Source: Lichina pygmaea (lineage: Eukaryota > Ascomycota > Lichinomycetes > Lichinales > Lichinaceae). Taken from it: a DNA stretch of 64,000 bases. Position 1 is the first letter of the stretch. Each line of letters begins with the position of its first letter. The notes beneath the pieces are model-generated. The model saw nothing but the letters and a program-made list of their open reading frames with translations. It did no database searches and had not been told where the DNA came from. Both the position numbers and the translations under genes were made by a program. The stretch spans positions 3,534,001 to 3,598,000 of the forward strand of contig OY730173.1 in assembly GCA_963422465.1 (NCBI GenBank). The letters are read 5' to 3'. This document shows, one piece after another, positions 42,297 to 54,679 of this stretch.

Positions 42297-44021
42297 TGAG
42301 TACTAGTGGATAGAGAGATAACAAAAAGTATTCTAACAGCTCAAGAACACTTACACCAAGAAACTAGTTCTCCTTAACTTTAAGACAGGCCAACCAACAC
42401 AAATCAAAACAGACACTTCAGACCAAGCAGTGGGAGTATGCTTATACCAACAAGCAGATAGCAAATAGTACCCAGTTGCTTACTACTCACACACAATATC
42501 ATAAGCAGAAAGAAACTATAATATCCATGATAAAGAACTACTGGCAGTTGTCAACACACTTGAACACTGGAGAGTGTATACAAAAAGTAGTTCTGAACTC
42601 ACTATTCTCACAGACCACAAGAATCTGACAACATTCACTACAACAAAGAAACTGAACTGACAACAAGTCAGATAGGCTAAACTCCTACAGCAACACAAGT
42701 TCAAAATCTTGTACACCCCCAGATAAGAAAATAGGAGAGCAGACACACTAAGCTGACAAAAAAACCACATGGAAGATGATGAACACCAAGGAACAATCTT
42801 ATAGCAGGACCAGCAAGGAAACCTGGTGCTACAACTGCAGATCAACAAGCTCACAGTAAAAGACACTGAAGAACTAATAAGGAACTACGACAACAATCCA
42901 GTACATAGTCACCCAGCAATCACCAAAACCACAGACCTTATCCAATAGGCAGGAAATAATATTATCAATCTCTGATAATAAGTCACAGACTACATCAGCA
43001 AATATCTACTATACCAGAAAAACAAATACAGAAAATATAAGCTATACAGAGAAGAACACCTGAACATGATACTGACAGGTCTGTGGGAAGACATGTTGAT
43101 AGACTTTATTATAAAACTGCCCAAGTCCAAAGACCCAGTCACAGCAATCACCTATAACTCAATCATGGTGATAGTGGACAGATTCACAAAATACCTAATA
43201 GTAGTACTATTCAAGAAGACCCACACAGCAGAACAATTAGGACACCTCTTACTGGACAGATTAGTCAGAGACTACAGAGTTCTGATCATGATTATTACAG
43301 ACAGAGATAAACTATTCATATCTAACTACTGGAAAACAATCAGTGTAGTCATGGGAACAAAACCTAAAATGTCGAAAGTCTACCACCCACAAACAGACAG
43401 CCAGACAGAGTAAGCAAACCAAGTTCTGGAGACTTACTTACAGTATTACATCAATCAGACTTACAGCAATTAGGTACAACTATTACCAGTGGCACAGCTG
43501 GTAATTGACTAGCACAGATCAGATTCAACAAAGAAATCACTATTCTTTGCCAACTTTAGACAATATGCAAATATCAGAATGCTAAGCAAAGCTGTACCAA
43601 GTGTGGAGAAAGTACTCCAATATGACAAGCTATTATAGTAAACACACATGATGATAAGGCACTACCTCCAAGAGACCTTAAGGAAAATACAGTGCCAAAT
43701 AGATAAAACATCAAAAATAGTACCTCAGCTAAAGAAGGGGGACAAAATCTACCTTCTCACAAAAAATTGGAAAACAAAAAAACTGAAGACAAAGAAACTT
43801 GACAACATCAAGGTCAGACTATTTTTGGTTGAAAAAAAACAGGACTAGTCAATATCAAGATACAACTTCCAAGAGATACGGGAGTTCATCCAAACTTTCA
43901 TATCTTAATGATTGAACCAGCTGACCAGAGCACACCTTTGCAGGAAATATTTCATTACCAGCCTGAAGAGGAACAAGAATTCAAAGTCAAACAAATCTTG
44001 GCTAAGAAAAGTCAGCAATAC
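42297..44021 (+). mobile_element. Family A remnant A-3 (RNase H to chromodomain), fossil
   Basis: Aligns with A-2 pol from about 16465 to 18183, including TDHKNLTTF-like, DFIIKLPKSKDP and YHPQTDSQTE stretches. Very decayed, with dozens of breaks, and A/T-shifted. Cut on the left by L2a and on the right by C/D-2. The oldest family A copy in the window. Confidence 0.85.
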
Positions 44022-44295
44022 TGTGACAAGGCAATGGCAGAGCAGAACTCAAGCCTAACTGATTCGGTGACCTTGACCTGACTTGGCTTGAGACTTGAGA
44101 CTTGGATTGATGTACAAGACAAAAGACAAGGAAGGAAGAAAAAGAGAAAAGAAGAGAAGAAGCTGGGGGAGCAGGAGAAGTTCTTATAGGCAGGGGATCA
44201 GGCAACAGCGGAGCAAACAGACAACAGTGCAGATGGAACTTCCCGGCAAGGTGCATGACTTGTGCCAGATATGCAACTGGGCCAGAACTGTGATA
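44022..44295 (-). repeat. 3' LTR of C/D-2
   Basis: Same 274-bp D LTR as 30068-30341; it directly follows a chromodomain-type pol end, which links the D LTR to the C internal region. Confidence 0.88.
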
Positions 44296-45047
44296 TTACC
44301 CCCCTCCTTCACATGGTGAACTCCTGTGAGTCTCAGGCTGCTTGTGGGTGTAGTTCTGTGGCTGTGGTTTCTTTGGGTATTTCTCATGGAAGTTGTAGAT
44401 GGTGTCTTTGGTGTTGTCAAGATGCTTAATAGGCTCTTCAGTGGCATCTTCAATTGGCCATCCAGACTATTTGACCAGGTACTTGAACTTCTGTCAAGAT
44501 GTTGCTGGCTTGGAGTCAAGGATTTCTTCAACCTGGAACTCTTCATCTGTGTCTTGACCAATGACAGGGCCAGGGTGTTCATTTGATTAGCCAGGGATAG
44601 GATTAGCAGGTGTCAGATGTAGAAGGGAAACATGAAAGACAGGGTGGATCTTGAGAGTGTGTGGAAGCTCCAGATGGCAGGCACAGCTTCCGACTGTCTT
44701 CAACACCTTGAATGGTCCAATCCACTTGTCGTCAAGCTTTTTGCATGGGTGGCGTGTCCTGATGTTCTTGGTATTCAGCCAAACAAGATCTCCAGTTTGA
44801 TAGGACAGTGACAGGACTTGATGCAAATTGGCAGCCTGAGCTTGAGCTTCCTGGGATAGTCAGAGTTCAGCTTGCAACTGTTCCAGAATCTGTGTTATTT
44901 CTCCAGAGATTTCCATAGCATCTTGGTTGCAGGCTTCACTCATGGGTGTGATACTGAGCTGTGGATGGAACTCTTTGTTGGCAAAGAACAGTGACATACC
45001 AGAGGAATCAGACTGGGAGTTGTTCTGCGTGAACTCTGCCAGAGGAA
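44022..45047 (-). mobile_element. C/D-2: 3' end of a family C/D chromovirus, fossil
   Basis: 3' LTR 44022-44295 (274 bp), polypurine tract (GAAGGAGGGGGG) just inside it, chromodomain near 44450-44560 (YLVKWSGWP), and the integrase C terminus with DLVWLNTKNIRTRHP near 44770. It was inserted in A-3 (last five bases before it AATAC) and is cut at 45047 by the family A LTR. Broken, a few breaks. Confidence 0.8.
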
Positions 45048-45732
45048 TGTTGCGGTCTGTACTGTACCGTCCTATCCAAGTATAGGATTAGGGCAAGAGG
45101 TGGAAGGCGGGTTGGTTCTCGCAGGAGAGGAGTGTCAAGGAGTGCGAAGGGGTTTGGTGGAACGTGGTGGTGGTGACACCTGATCAACAGCTTTGTACAA
45201 AAGGATTGTATTGAAGTAGATCTAGTTGTCTGGATCACAACATGAGTTGAAGATGATCATTCCATAAGGGAACTATCACTGGACTATATAGTGCTGGCCT
45301 GTCAAGACAATCAAGATTGTCTCGACAGTCTTGATGTCAAGACAGGTGAGATTGTCTTGACAGTCTCACTATGTTATGCACCCTGTGTTGAGACAGGTGA
45401 GATTGTCTTGATGCTTCATGCATCCTGCGTTGAGACTGGTGAGATTGTCTTGATGCTTCATGCATCCTGCGTCAAGACTGGTGAGATTGTCTTGATGCTT
45501 CATGCATCCTGTGTCAAGACTGGTGAGATTGTCTTGATGCTTCATGCATCCTGTGTTGAGACTGGTGAGATTGTCTTGATGCTTCATGCATGCTGCGTCA
45601 AGACTCCTGTGTGTGTCTCGACAGTCACGTGACCCCTTGTTGGTTGGTCACTTGACTTCCATGGTGTCCTCTTGCCTGGCCCGCAGCCTGATTGCCTATA
45701 AATAAGTGGCTCCTATCCCCTGGGTCGTAACA
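45048..45732 (-). repeat. A-4 3' LTR with its own tandem array
   Basis: 685 bp, longest A LTR here. The extra length is a tandem array at about 45330-45610 of ~42-bp units built on GTGAGATTGTCTTGATGC and TTCATGCATCCTG, five copies. The TCACGTGA core is kept. The long repetitive frame across the array is not a gene. Confidence 0.9.
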
Positions 45733-45776
45733 CTACCCTCCTCTCCTTCATTCATTGTCCTGATGAATTCTTGAGT

Positions 45777-46277
45777 ATGTCTGCAAAATCACGTGCCTCT
45801 ACTTACCGAAACCAACTGGCAGCCCAGATCTGTGATCATAACTTTGTGTCACTTGCTCTGTGTGACTTTTGTGTTTTGAACCACAAGCCCTGCTTCCAAA
45901 TGTCTGACAACAACGATAAGTTGAAGTGCACTGAATGCACTCGTCGTGGGAAGTCCTGTGTGTCACTTTCTTGGGAGTTGTTGAACATGACTTGAGATAA
46001 CTTTCGCGAGGATTTGGCTGTTGATGAGGCCAAGCAGGATGCTCTTGTTGAGCAGCTTGCCAAGCTGCAGGCTCGTGTGTCCCGAAAGTGAAAGGTTCTT
46101 GAGGGTGCTGAGGGTCAAGCGAAGAAGAAGCTCCAGTGCCTTGTTGCTGAAATAGAGGTGGATGGTGAAGATTTGTCAGCGATGGTCATTGACGTGTCTG
46201 CGCTGCAGGCCAAGCTGTTCAGTCCTGCTTCTGCCAGAACTGCTGCAGGAGGAGCTGGCAGTTCGCGAGGTTCCTGA
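45777..46277 (+). pseudogene. A-4 antisense accessory ORF: Zn2Cys6-type cluster plus coiled coil, fossil
   Basis: Antisense to A-4, just inside the 3' LTR, starting MSAKSRASTYRNQL. Cysteines C29-x2-C32-x6-C39-x11-C51-x2-C54-x6-C61 fit the Zn(II)2Cys6 spacing. A Leu/Glu/Lys-rich helical region follows (QDALVEQLAKLQARVSRK, EGQAKKKLQCLVAEIE). A TATAAATAA box at 45698-45706 lies ~80 bp upstream in the LTR. The frame is broken, about two breaks. Homologue of 18333-18737. Confidence 0.65.
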
Positions 46278-49200
46278 GTGGTTCCCAGGTATTTTCCGAG
46301 TCTGGGTAGTTTTTCCACTTGACAAGGTATCACTGACCTTTTCTCTTCAGGATCTGTTCAGCCTTGAATTCCTGTTCTTCTTCAGGTTAGTAATGGAATG
46401 TTTCCTGCAAGGGTGTGCTCTGGTCGGCTGGTTCAATCATTGATATATGAAAGTTTGGATGGACTCTGGCATCCCTTGGTAGTCGTATCTTGATGTTGAC
46501 TAGTCCTGTTTTTTCTTCGACTGAAAATAGTCCAAACTTGATGTTGTCAAGTTTCTTTGTCTTTGGTTTCTTTGTTTTCCAATTTCTTGTAAGGAGGTAG
46601 ACTTTATCCCCCTTCTTTAGCTGAGGTGCCATTTTCGATTTCTTGTCCATTTGACGTTGCATTCTTTCTGAGGTCTCTTGAAGGTAGTGCCTCATCATTG
46701 TGTGTGTTTGTCATAGGAGCTTGTCATGTTGGAGTGCTTTCTCCGTGTTTGGTGAAGCTCTGCTTGGCATCCCGATGTTCACATATTGTCCAAAATTGGC
46801 AAAAAATGGCGATTCCTTTGTTGAGTCTGATCTGTGCTGGTTGATTGCCAGCTGTGCCACTGGTAATAACTGTACCCAATTGCTGTGGGTCTGGTTGATG
46901 TAATGCTGTAAGTAAGTCTCCAGGACTTGGTTTGCTCACTCTGTCTGGCTGTCAGTTCGTGGGTGATAGGCTGTAGACATTTTGGGTTTTGTTCCCATGG
47001 CTGCACTGATTGTCTTCCAGTAGTTGGATGTGAAGAGTTTGTCTCTGTCTGTAATGATCGTGATCAGAACTCTGTGGTCTCTAACCAATCTGTCCAGTAA
47101 AAGGTGTCCCAACTGTTCTGCTGTGTGGGTCTCCTTGAATGGTACCACTATTAGATATTTTATGAATCTGTCCACTATCACCATAATCAAGTCGTAGGTG
47201 ATTCCTGTGACTGGGTCTTTGGACTTGGGTAGCTTTGTGATGAAGTCTATTAACACGTCTTCCCACAGGCCTCTCGGTATCATGTTCGGGTGTCCTTCTC
47301 CGTATGGCTTATGTCTTCCATGTTTGTTTTTCTGGCATAGTAGACACTTGCTGATGTAGTTTGTGACATGTTGTCAGAGGTTAATGACATTGTTCCCTGC
47401 CTGTTGGATAAGGTCTGTGGTCTTGGAGATTCCTGGGTGACCATGTGCTGGATTGTCGTGGTAGTTCCTTATTAGTTCTTCAGTGTCTTCTGCTGTGAGC
47501 TTGTTGATCTGTGGCTGAGGCACCAGGTTTCCTTGCTGGTCCTGCTGTAAGATTGTTCCTTGGCGTTCATCATCTTCCATGTGGTCTTTTTGTCAGCTTA
47601 GTGCGTCTGCTCTCCTGTTGTCTTGTCCAGGGGTGTACAAGATCTTGAACTTGTGTTGCCCTAGGAGTTCAGCTCATCTGACTTGCTGTCTGTTCAGCTT
47701 CTTGGTTGTTGTGAACATTGTCAGATTCTTGTGGTCTGTGAGAACAGTGAGTTCAGAACTGCTTTCCACGTACACTCTCCAGTGTTCGAGTGCGTTGACA
47801 ACTGCCAATAGCTCTTTGTTGTGGATATCATAGTTTTGTTCCACTTGTGTCATTTTTCGTGAGTAGTAGGCAACTGGGTGCCACTTGCCGTCTGCCTGTT
47901 GGCATAGACATGCTCCTACTGCCTGATCTGAAGCGTCCGTCTCGATTCGTGTTGGTTGGCCTGTCTTGAAGTTGAGGAGAACTGGTTCCTTGGCGCAAGT
48001 GTCCTTGAGCTGTTGGAATACTTTTTGTTGTCTCTCCATCCACTGGTACTCCACATCCTTCTTCGTGAGTTCTGTTAGTGGTGTTGCCATCTGTGAGTAG
48101 TTCTTGATGAACTGTCGGTTGAAGTTGGCAAATCCTAGGAAGGCTTGTACTTTCTTAACTGACATCAGTGTTGGCCATTGCTGAATCACTTTGATTTTCT
48201 CAGGGTCAATCTTGATCCCTTTAATCCCTATGACATATCCAAGGAATTCAACTTCCAGTTTGTTGAACTCGCATTTCTTTGGGTTGAGCTTGAGCCCTGC
48301 CTGTTGTAGGCATTGTAGAACATCCTTCACATGTTTGGTATGTTCCTGTTGCATGTTCAAGTAGACAAGAATGTTGTCCAGGTAGGTGATAGCTGTTTGG
48401 TCCAGGTGTGCTCTGATAACGTTGTTGATCAATGCTTGACATGTTGCTGGTGTGTTCGTGAGTCTGAATAGTATAACCAGATACTTGTAGTGTCTGTATT
48501 GGGTTCTGAAGGCTGTCTTCCATTCTTCTCCTTCTTTCATGTGTATCAGGTTGTATACTCCTTTCAAGTCCAGCTTGGTAAAGATTGTAGCTTGGCTGAT
48601 CCTGTCTCGCAATTCGTTCGCATTTGGTAACGGATATCAGTTCTTGATGGTAATGTTGTTGAGTTTCCTGTAATCCACACAAAGTTGAAGACTTCTGTCT
48701 TTCTTTAGTGCAAATAGTATCGGGTATCCTGCTGGCGATTGAGATTCTTGAATGAAACTCTTTTTCAGGTTTTCCTCCAGGTACTCGTGAAGTACTTGGA
48801 GCTCTTTCTCTGATAACTGGTAAATTGGTCCAAATCCTGGCTCCGTGCCTGGTTACAACTTGATCTCATGATCCCAAGCTTGGTGCTTAGGCAACACTGC
48901 TATTGTTGTCTCTTCCTGAAAGAGGTTATCATACCCAGGTCAGTACTCTTCAGGGATCTCCAGAGGGTTAACAACTTCCTCTCTCTTCATCTCTGACTGT
49001 TTGGCCACCTGGTTCTGGGGTGTGCCTGTCAAGGCAGACCTCTTCTCTTGAGAGTTGTCCTTTCTGTCAGTGAGGTTCCACTGAGGACTCCTTCCCTTAT
49101 CTGTCCACACCTTCTGCGGCTGGTAACAGGTCCAAGCTGCGTTGTTAGTGCAGTTCCTAAATGTGAGTACTCCTGTCTTCCAGTTAACAACTGGGTTGTG

Positions 49201-50039
49201 CTTCTTTAGCCAAGGCATCCCCAAATAGATATCCTGAGTGGCCAACTTGACAATATCAAGGTGGATCCTTTCAGCATGGTGTCCGGTAACTATTTCCATT
49301 GGCTGCGTCTCATGGCAGACTAGCTCTGTCTGTCCATTTGCCATCGCGAGCTGATAGGGCTGCTGCTTACGTCTCCTTCCAGTGCCAAGGGTATCATAAA
49401 GTTGTCTTGAGATGTAGTTTCCACTGGCTCCAGAGTCCACAAGTGCGTATGTCTGTACTGGTGTGTTGGCGTGTAGTGACACAGGCAATCACAGGTGCTT
49501 TGCGTTGCTAGGGGTCATGTTGTTGAGCTCCCGATGTCACCCCTTGACAAGGGAGTTCAGTCTTTTCCTGATTGAAGTGTCTTTCCACTGACTGGGTAAT
49601 AGGTCCAGCCACTCCCATCAGTTCTGAGGAATCCGTTCATGAATTTGTCTTGCTGATGCTTGTCACATCCAGGCTTGAGGCAGTACTGCCAATTGTCAAC
49701 GTAGCAGTTGTAGTTGTTGCCTTGCTGTAGGAACATGAGGTGTTCATGCCAATCATGTGTGTGCCCAGGGAATGCGGTGTGTTGGCGTTTATCCCAAAGA
49801 TGGATCTCACACACATCCTTCTTGCAATTGACCCAATGCTTGTGGCAGGTGGTGTGGTTTTGATTTTGATTTGATTTTTGATTTGATTCTTACACTGTTT
49901 GTAGCTTTACAGCCATGCAGATCTTCCAGCTAATAGTGAACTTCTTCAGAAAACCTTTAAAGGAATAAAAACTGAAGACAGGGAGGTGACTAGAAAGTGT
50001 AGCAAAAGGAAATCTTGTAGTGTCTGGTAGGAAAAGCTT

Positions 50040-53000
50040 CTAGATGTTGGAGTGTGAATAGTGAAGTTTGAAAGCCAGATTAAATTGGTTTAGTCTTTTC
50101 AAAGATATAAACCAGTACAGAAACTTCTGTAGAAGCTCTGGGTTTGAAATAATAGTAGTGAAATCTTGGGGGTTAAAGAGAGCATGTTGTCTTTGACTTG
50201 AGTAGAGAGAGCATGAAGAGGTGATATACTTTACTGTCTCTTCTGCTTGACCACACATGCATAGGGGGGTAGGAAAGTCAGGGACTCCAGCTCTGAAAAG
50301 AAAACTTGCTAGACCAATTCTCCCAGTTCTGGTTTGCAGTAGTAGACTTGCCTCAGCTTTCTGTAGCTCTTTGTAGAGCTTTAGGTTGTTGTAGTGAGGT
50401 TTTTGGCAAAACACCTGCCATCCAGCATAGCCTTTTCTTTTCTTCTCCTCCTATTGGTTTTCCCACTCTTTAGTAAAGAGTATTTGTAGTTCTTTCTTTG
50501 AACTAGCCTGGTTAGTAGTTATTTGACTTAACCAAGTGAACTTCCAATTAGGAGAGATAGTTGAGGATTTCTTTAAAGGTTTCCTCAGTGAAGAAGCATA
50601 GGAAGAAATAGTAGAAAAGGTACTGTCAAGAAAGTCTTTCAGAGAGGAGGTTTGGATAGAAGATAGAAAACAAGCTGTGCGAAATTTAAAATAGAGATCT
50701 AGAGGTAAAAGAAAAAGCTCACTCTCTAATAGAAAAGAAGGAGTGGCTTTGAAAGCACCCCCAATAAGTCTCAGACATTTGTTTTGGAATATGATAAGAG
50801 AGGAAATATTAGAGGATTTTCTGAGTGGGTTGAACCAAATTCCCACTGCATAGCTCAGTACAGATCTGAGTATTGCAGTGTACACAAGGCGTGCTGTGAG
50901 AACTGGAAAGCCCCAGGTGGAGTAAGAGGTTCTAGAAAGAGAAGATAGTGCTTTTTGTGCTTTTTGAAGAATAATTCTCTGGTGTTTGTGCCAGTGGAGT
51001 TTGGCATCCAGGTACACTCCCAATACTCGCACTTCTTCTTTTGGTTTTAGAATCACATTCCCAAGTCTAAGCTTGAGCTGCAGATTGTCTGATCTTCTTC
51101 TGGAAAAATGAAGTATTTCATATTTCTCAGGAGAGAAGACCATTCCATGTCTTGCAGCCCAAGATAGACATTTAAGATGTGTATTCTTCAACTTCAGAAG
51201 GTTGCTTTTAAGAGAGTGTCCAAATGCAAGCAGATTTGTATCATCTGCAAATCCCAGAGCAGAAACACCAGTAGTAGGAGAATGTACAGTCTCATGAAGT
51301 TCAGAAATATAGAATAGAAAAAGAATAGAAGACAAAGGGGAACCTTGGGGAACTCCACAGTGAATAGGAATAGAAGAGGACTCAGAGTCATCAAAAACTA
51401 GGGTGGTGGTACGTCTGGTACAGAAAGAGAAGATCCAAGAAGTTAGCCAGAGAGGGATTCCTTTTCTCTCCAGAATCTTTTGAAGAATCTCTGGAAGAAC
51501 TCTGTCATATGCTCCTGAGATGTCCAGAGAAAGTAGAGATGCAACCATGCCTTCTTTCCAGACTTTTTCCACTTGGGAAGTTAGAAGGAAAAGTGCTGAT
51601 TCAGTTGATCTGCCTTTCCTGAACCCCATCTGGATTTCTGGCAAGAGTTTAGCCTCTTCTACTACCTTGCTTAGTCTGGCTGCTGTAATAGCTTCCATCA
51701 GCTTGCCAGTTGTGTTTAGCAGAGCTATAGGGCACCAGGCTTTAGCTTGGTTATAGATTCCCTTGCCAGGTTTTCTTAGACAGACTGTTTTTGCATTCTT
51801 GAATTTCTCTGGAAAGTATTCCAGTCTCCAGCATGTTGATGTGAGAACAGCTATAGCTTGGCAGAACTTGGGACCCAGAGCTTTCAGAAATCTATTTGGC
51901 AGCTTGTCTTTTCCTCCTGCTGTAAAAGGTTTCTTCTTGTTCAGAATTTGCTCCACTTCTTCAGTGGTAACCTCCTGAGAAAGCTGGATCTCTGGGGTAC
52001 TCTGGTGGCTTTCTGTACTTGGTTCTGGAACACGTGCTTCTGGAAAGAATTGAGCTGAGAAAGATTTTGTCTTCTCCTCAAAGCTTTTGGCTAGTCCTTC
52101 TTGAGTCTCCAGATCAGGGACCAGAGGAAGATCAGGGGTCTTGTTAGCTTTTGATTTTCCCCACTTTGCAAGCTTCCAGAATTTTGAGGAACTGGCTAGC
52201 TCATGAACTTGTTTTCTGAAGGTGTTCTGTTTGCCTTCTCTGACAGCTTTCTTCTTGAGCTTAGTTGCTTCTTCTAGCTCTTCTTGGCTTGCCTGTCCTC
52301 TGAGCACTTGTCTTCTTATTCTTCTTTCCTGCTTAACTTTAGTTTGGATCTCTTGGTTCCACCAGGGGACTGAGTGGCTAGATTGCTTCTGGAGTTCTGT
52401 GCATCTGTCTGCTATTTCTTGGAGAAAGTGGTTAAGATATTCCAAGTACTTGTCCACTTCATGTTTATCTTGAAAGTGGAAGGGCAGCTGCAAATTATTA
52501 CACTCTTGTTTTGCCAGGTTTGTGTCCAGTGTTTTCCAGTTCCTTTCTGGCTTCCAGGTTTTTCTTGGTGAGTCCAGGTCCAGGCTAGTTAGCACAGGTC
52601 TGTGGTCAGACTCATGAAAGAACTGCAAAGCAATTTTAGAAAAGATTAGAGAGTTAGAAAGAGAAGAAGATATAAAGGAAAGATCAATAGGTGAACAGGG
52701 TTTGTGGGAAAGAGATCTAGCTCTTGTGGGTGTAAAAGGTGCAATAGCTAACTCCAGATTTGAGTTTTTCATTAGAGTTTGGAACTTGTGTGCAGTGTCA
52801 GAATATAGTCTTCTTTTCTTTGACCAGTCAGGGTGGTGAAGATTTGAGTCTGTAAGAAGAATATACTGCCCTTTTGCTTGTAAAGCATTTTGGAGTAGAC
52901 AGAGAAGAGCTTCTGATGCTTGTAGGTAGTTCTCTTGACTTGAGGGAGTGAAGTATAGATTATGCACCCACAGAGAAGTAGAGGTGTTTTCCAGATGAAT

Positions 53001-53282
53001 TTCAAGAGAAACAAAGTCTTTACTCCAGAAAGTAGGGTGGAGAGATGACAGATTCAGGTTTTTGTTAATAAGAAAAAGAGTTCTACCAATCTCTGGAGAA
53101 TATAAAGGAAGAAAAGAAGAAAAAACAGTTGAGGTGCTGGTTTGAAGGTGAGGATTCTTCCAGGGTTCTTGAAGTGCAATAATATCTACTTCTTGAAGAG
53201 TTGGGGTTGCTAGAAGTAGCTCTTGGACTGATTGGCTTTTCTGCACATTGTATTGAAGAAGTGTGAACTTTGTATTCTTCAT
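50040..53282 (-). pseudogene. L1b ORF2, one nonsense codon
   Basis: Same 1080-codon frame as L1a ORF2, with a TAG replacing the Trp of KEWENQW (50451-50453; G to A). This gives 943 residues that include the whole endonuclease and RT but not the terminal knuckle. Other changes include NGF to NRF, SPI to SSI after the QGSPLS motif, and G to E beside SDHRP. Loss of the last 137 residues probably inactivates it. Confidence 0.93.
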
Positions 53283-54679
53283 GTAGACATTTCATCTTCA
53301 AAGATCTTGAAGGGGTTGACTGACTGCTTTCCCCCTGTGTTTGTTGATCTTGTAGACAGAATTTGCACTTCTGGAGACCCTCCTCTGAGTCTCTCTGAGC
53401 TTCTAGTTGGCTCTGTGGTTTTCCGTCTTTTTCCCCCTGGAAGAGTCTGTATGAAGGGGAAAGTAACTGGAGACTGTGTGACTGGGACAGTGGTAGCAGT
53501 GGAGATCTCATACTTCCCTGGGCGGGAAATCCATGCCTCTCTTGCCTTCTTGACTGCTTCTTGGCGTACTGGGCATGTGCTAGCCCAGGCTGGGTGAGCT
53601 CCTTTGCAGTTGCTGCATTTTGGCTTTAGCAGTTGCTCAGGGATTTGGCAGGTTCTTCTTTCATGCTGGCCTTCACAGGCACCACATACAGCTTGATTCC
53701 TGCACAGGCGAGCTTGGTGTCCATACCCAAAGCACTTGAAGCATTGTGCCACCACTGTGTTAGCCAGAAAAGGCTCTGCCTCATGCAATCTGTGGCCCAG
53801 CACTACTCCACTCTCAATTAGAAGATTGGCCTGTTCCGGGGTGGCCAGATCCAGGTGGAGTGAAGTAACTGGTTTCTTTTGAGCTATAGCCTTCTTTGAC
53901 CAGTAGGCTCTTAGAATAGTGATTTGCTTGCTCAGGGATGGGTTGCTGTTCTGGATAGTCTGGCGAGTTTTTTCCAGGTTTTCTGGCTGGATGTCTGTGG
54001 TTCTGACTCCATGAATCAACACTGGGAATCTCTTGGGTTGGATAGTTGCTTCCTTGGTAAAAATAGCTGATATCCAGGCAGAGTCTTTCTCCAGAAAACT
54101 CTTAGTCTCTTGGGTTTCAGTGTTAATAAGAATGTCCCCTGAGGGAAGTTTTCTCACTGCTCTGACTTGTTTATTATAGGGACTGGGGAGTCTGTCTTGG
54201 AGAGCTTGAAAAAGCTGGATGTGAGTCCTGTTGGCCATATCAGGTGTCTGGTTACCAGGGTGGACAAGAACTTCCTTCAGAATCCTTGGAGCTAGAGGGA
54301 TTTGAGCTGGGATATGTTTCTGAACAGCCTGGGCATATGATGGCTTAGATTCTTGCTTGTCTAGCCACTTGCTAATATTCTCCAGCTCCTGGAAAATCTT
54401 GTTGGTCAGACCAGTGGGGAGAGACTGGGTTTTGGTGGACTGGGCTTCATTAGTACAAGAGTTTTTCTTAATATTCTCCCAGCTTTTCAGTACAGATTCT
54501 GGGGTAGCTTGAGTCTTGAGCCATGAGTCCAGTAGGTTGTAGTCATTCTGGAGAGCTGGATAGGGGGTAGAAGAACTAGGCTGAGTACCAGCAGAACTGG
54601 GAGCTGGCATTGTTGGAGAAGGTGTTGTTTTTCTGGTAGTGTTCTGGGAGGAGTCCGGTTTCTTCTTTTTGACAGGCAT
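53279..54679 (-). CDS. L1b ORF1, intact
   Basis: 466 residues from ATG 54679 (MPVKKKKPD; the in-frame GTG upstream is rejected as for L1a). It differs from L1a ORF1 by about two residues: KWLDKQE for KRLDKQE (CGG to TGG type, a CpG change) and CEGQHER for CGGQHER in the second knuckle. ATGA overlap with ORF2. Confidence 0.92.
   Translation of the reverse strand: MPVKKKKPDSSQNTTRKTTPSPTMPAPSSAGTQPSSSTPYPALQNDYNLLDSWLKTQATPESVLKSWENIKKNSCTNEAQSTKTQSLPTGLTNKIFQELENISKWLDKQESKPSYAQAVQKHIPAQIPLAPRILKEVLVHPGNQTPDMANRTHIQLFQALQDRLPSPYNKQVRAVRKLPSGDILINTETQETKSFLEKDSAWISAIFTKEATIQPKRFPVLIHGVRTTDIQPENLEKTRQTIQNSNPSLSKQITILRAYWSKKAIAQKKPVTSLHLDLATPEQANLLIESGVVLGHRLHEAEPFLANTVVAQCFKCFGYGHQARLCRNQAVCGACEGQHERRTCQIPEQLLKPKCSNCKGAHPAWASTCPVRQEAVKKAREAWISRPGKYEISTATTVPVTQSPVTFPFIQTLPGGKRRKTTEPTRSSERLRGGSPEVQILSTRSTNTGGKQSVNPFKIFEDEMST

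Larger units (their letters stand above)
45048..49857 (-). mobile_element. A-4, 3' half (family A chromovirus), fossil
   Basis: Minus strand: starts at 49857 in the gag-pol spacer and runs through protease (ALVDSGASGNYIS near 49430), RT (near 48380), RNase H, integrase (near 47230) and chromodomain to the polypurine tract and the LTR 45048-45732. The other half lies inverted at 55311-62668. Broken, several breaks, better preserved than A-3. Confidence 0.88.

Noticed and set aside
45291-45632. Repetitive 113-codon frame (repeated ETGEIVLMLHASC)
   Set aside because: It is the translation of the tandem array in the A-4 LTR; the unit length is a multiple of three, which keeps frames open on both strands.
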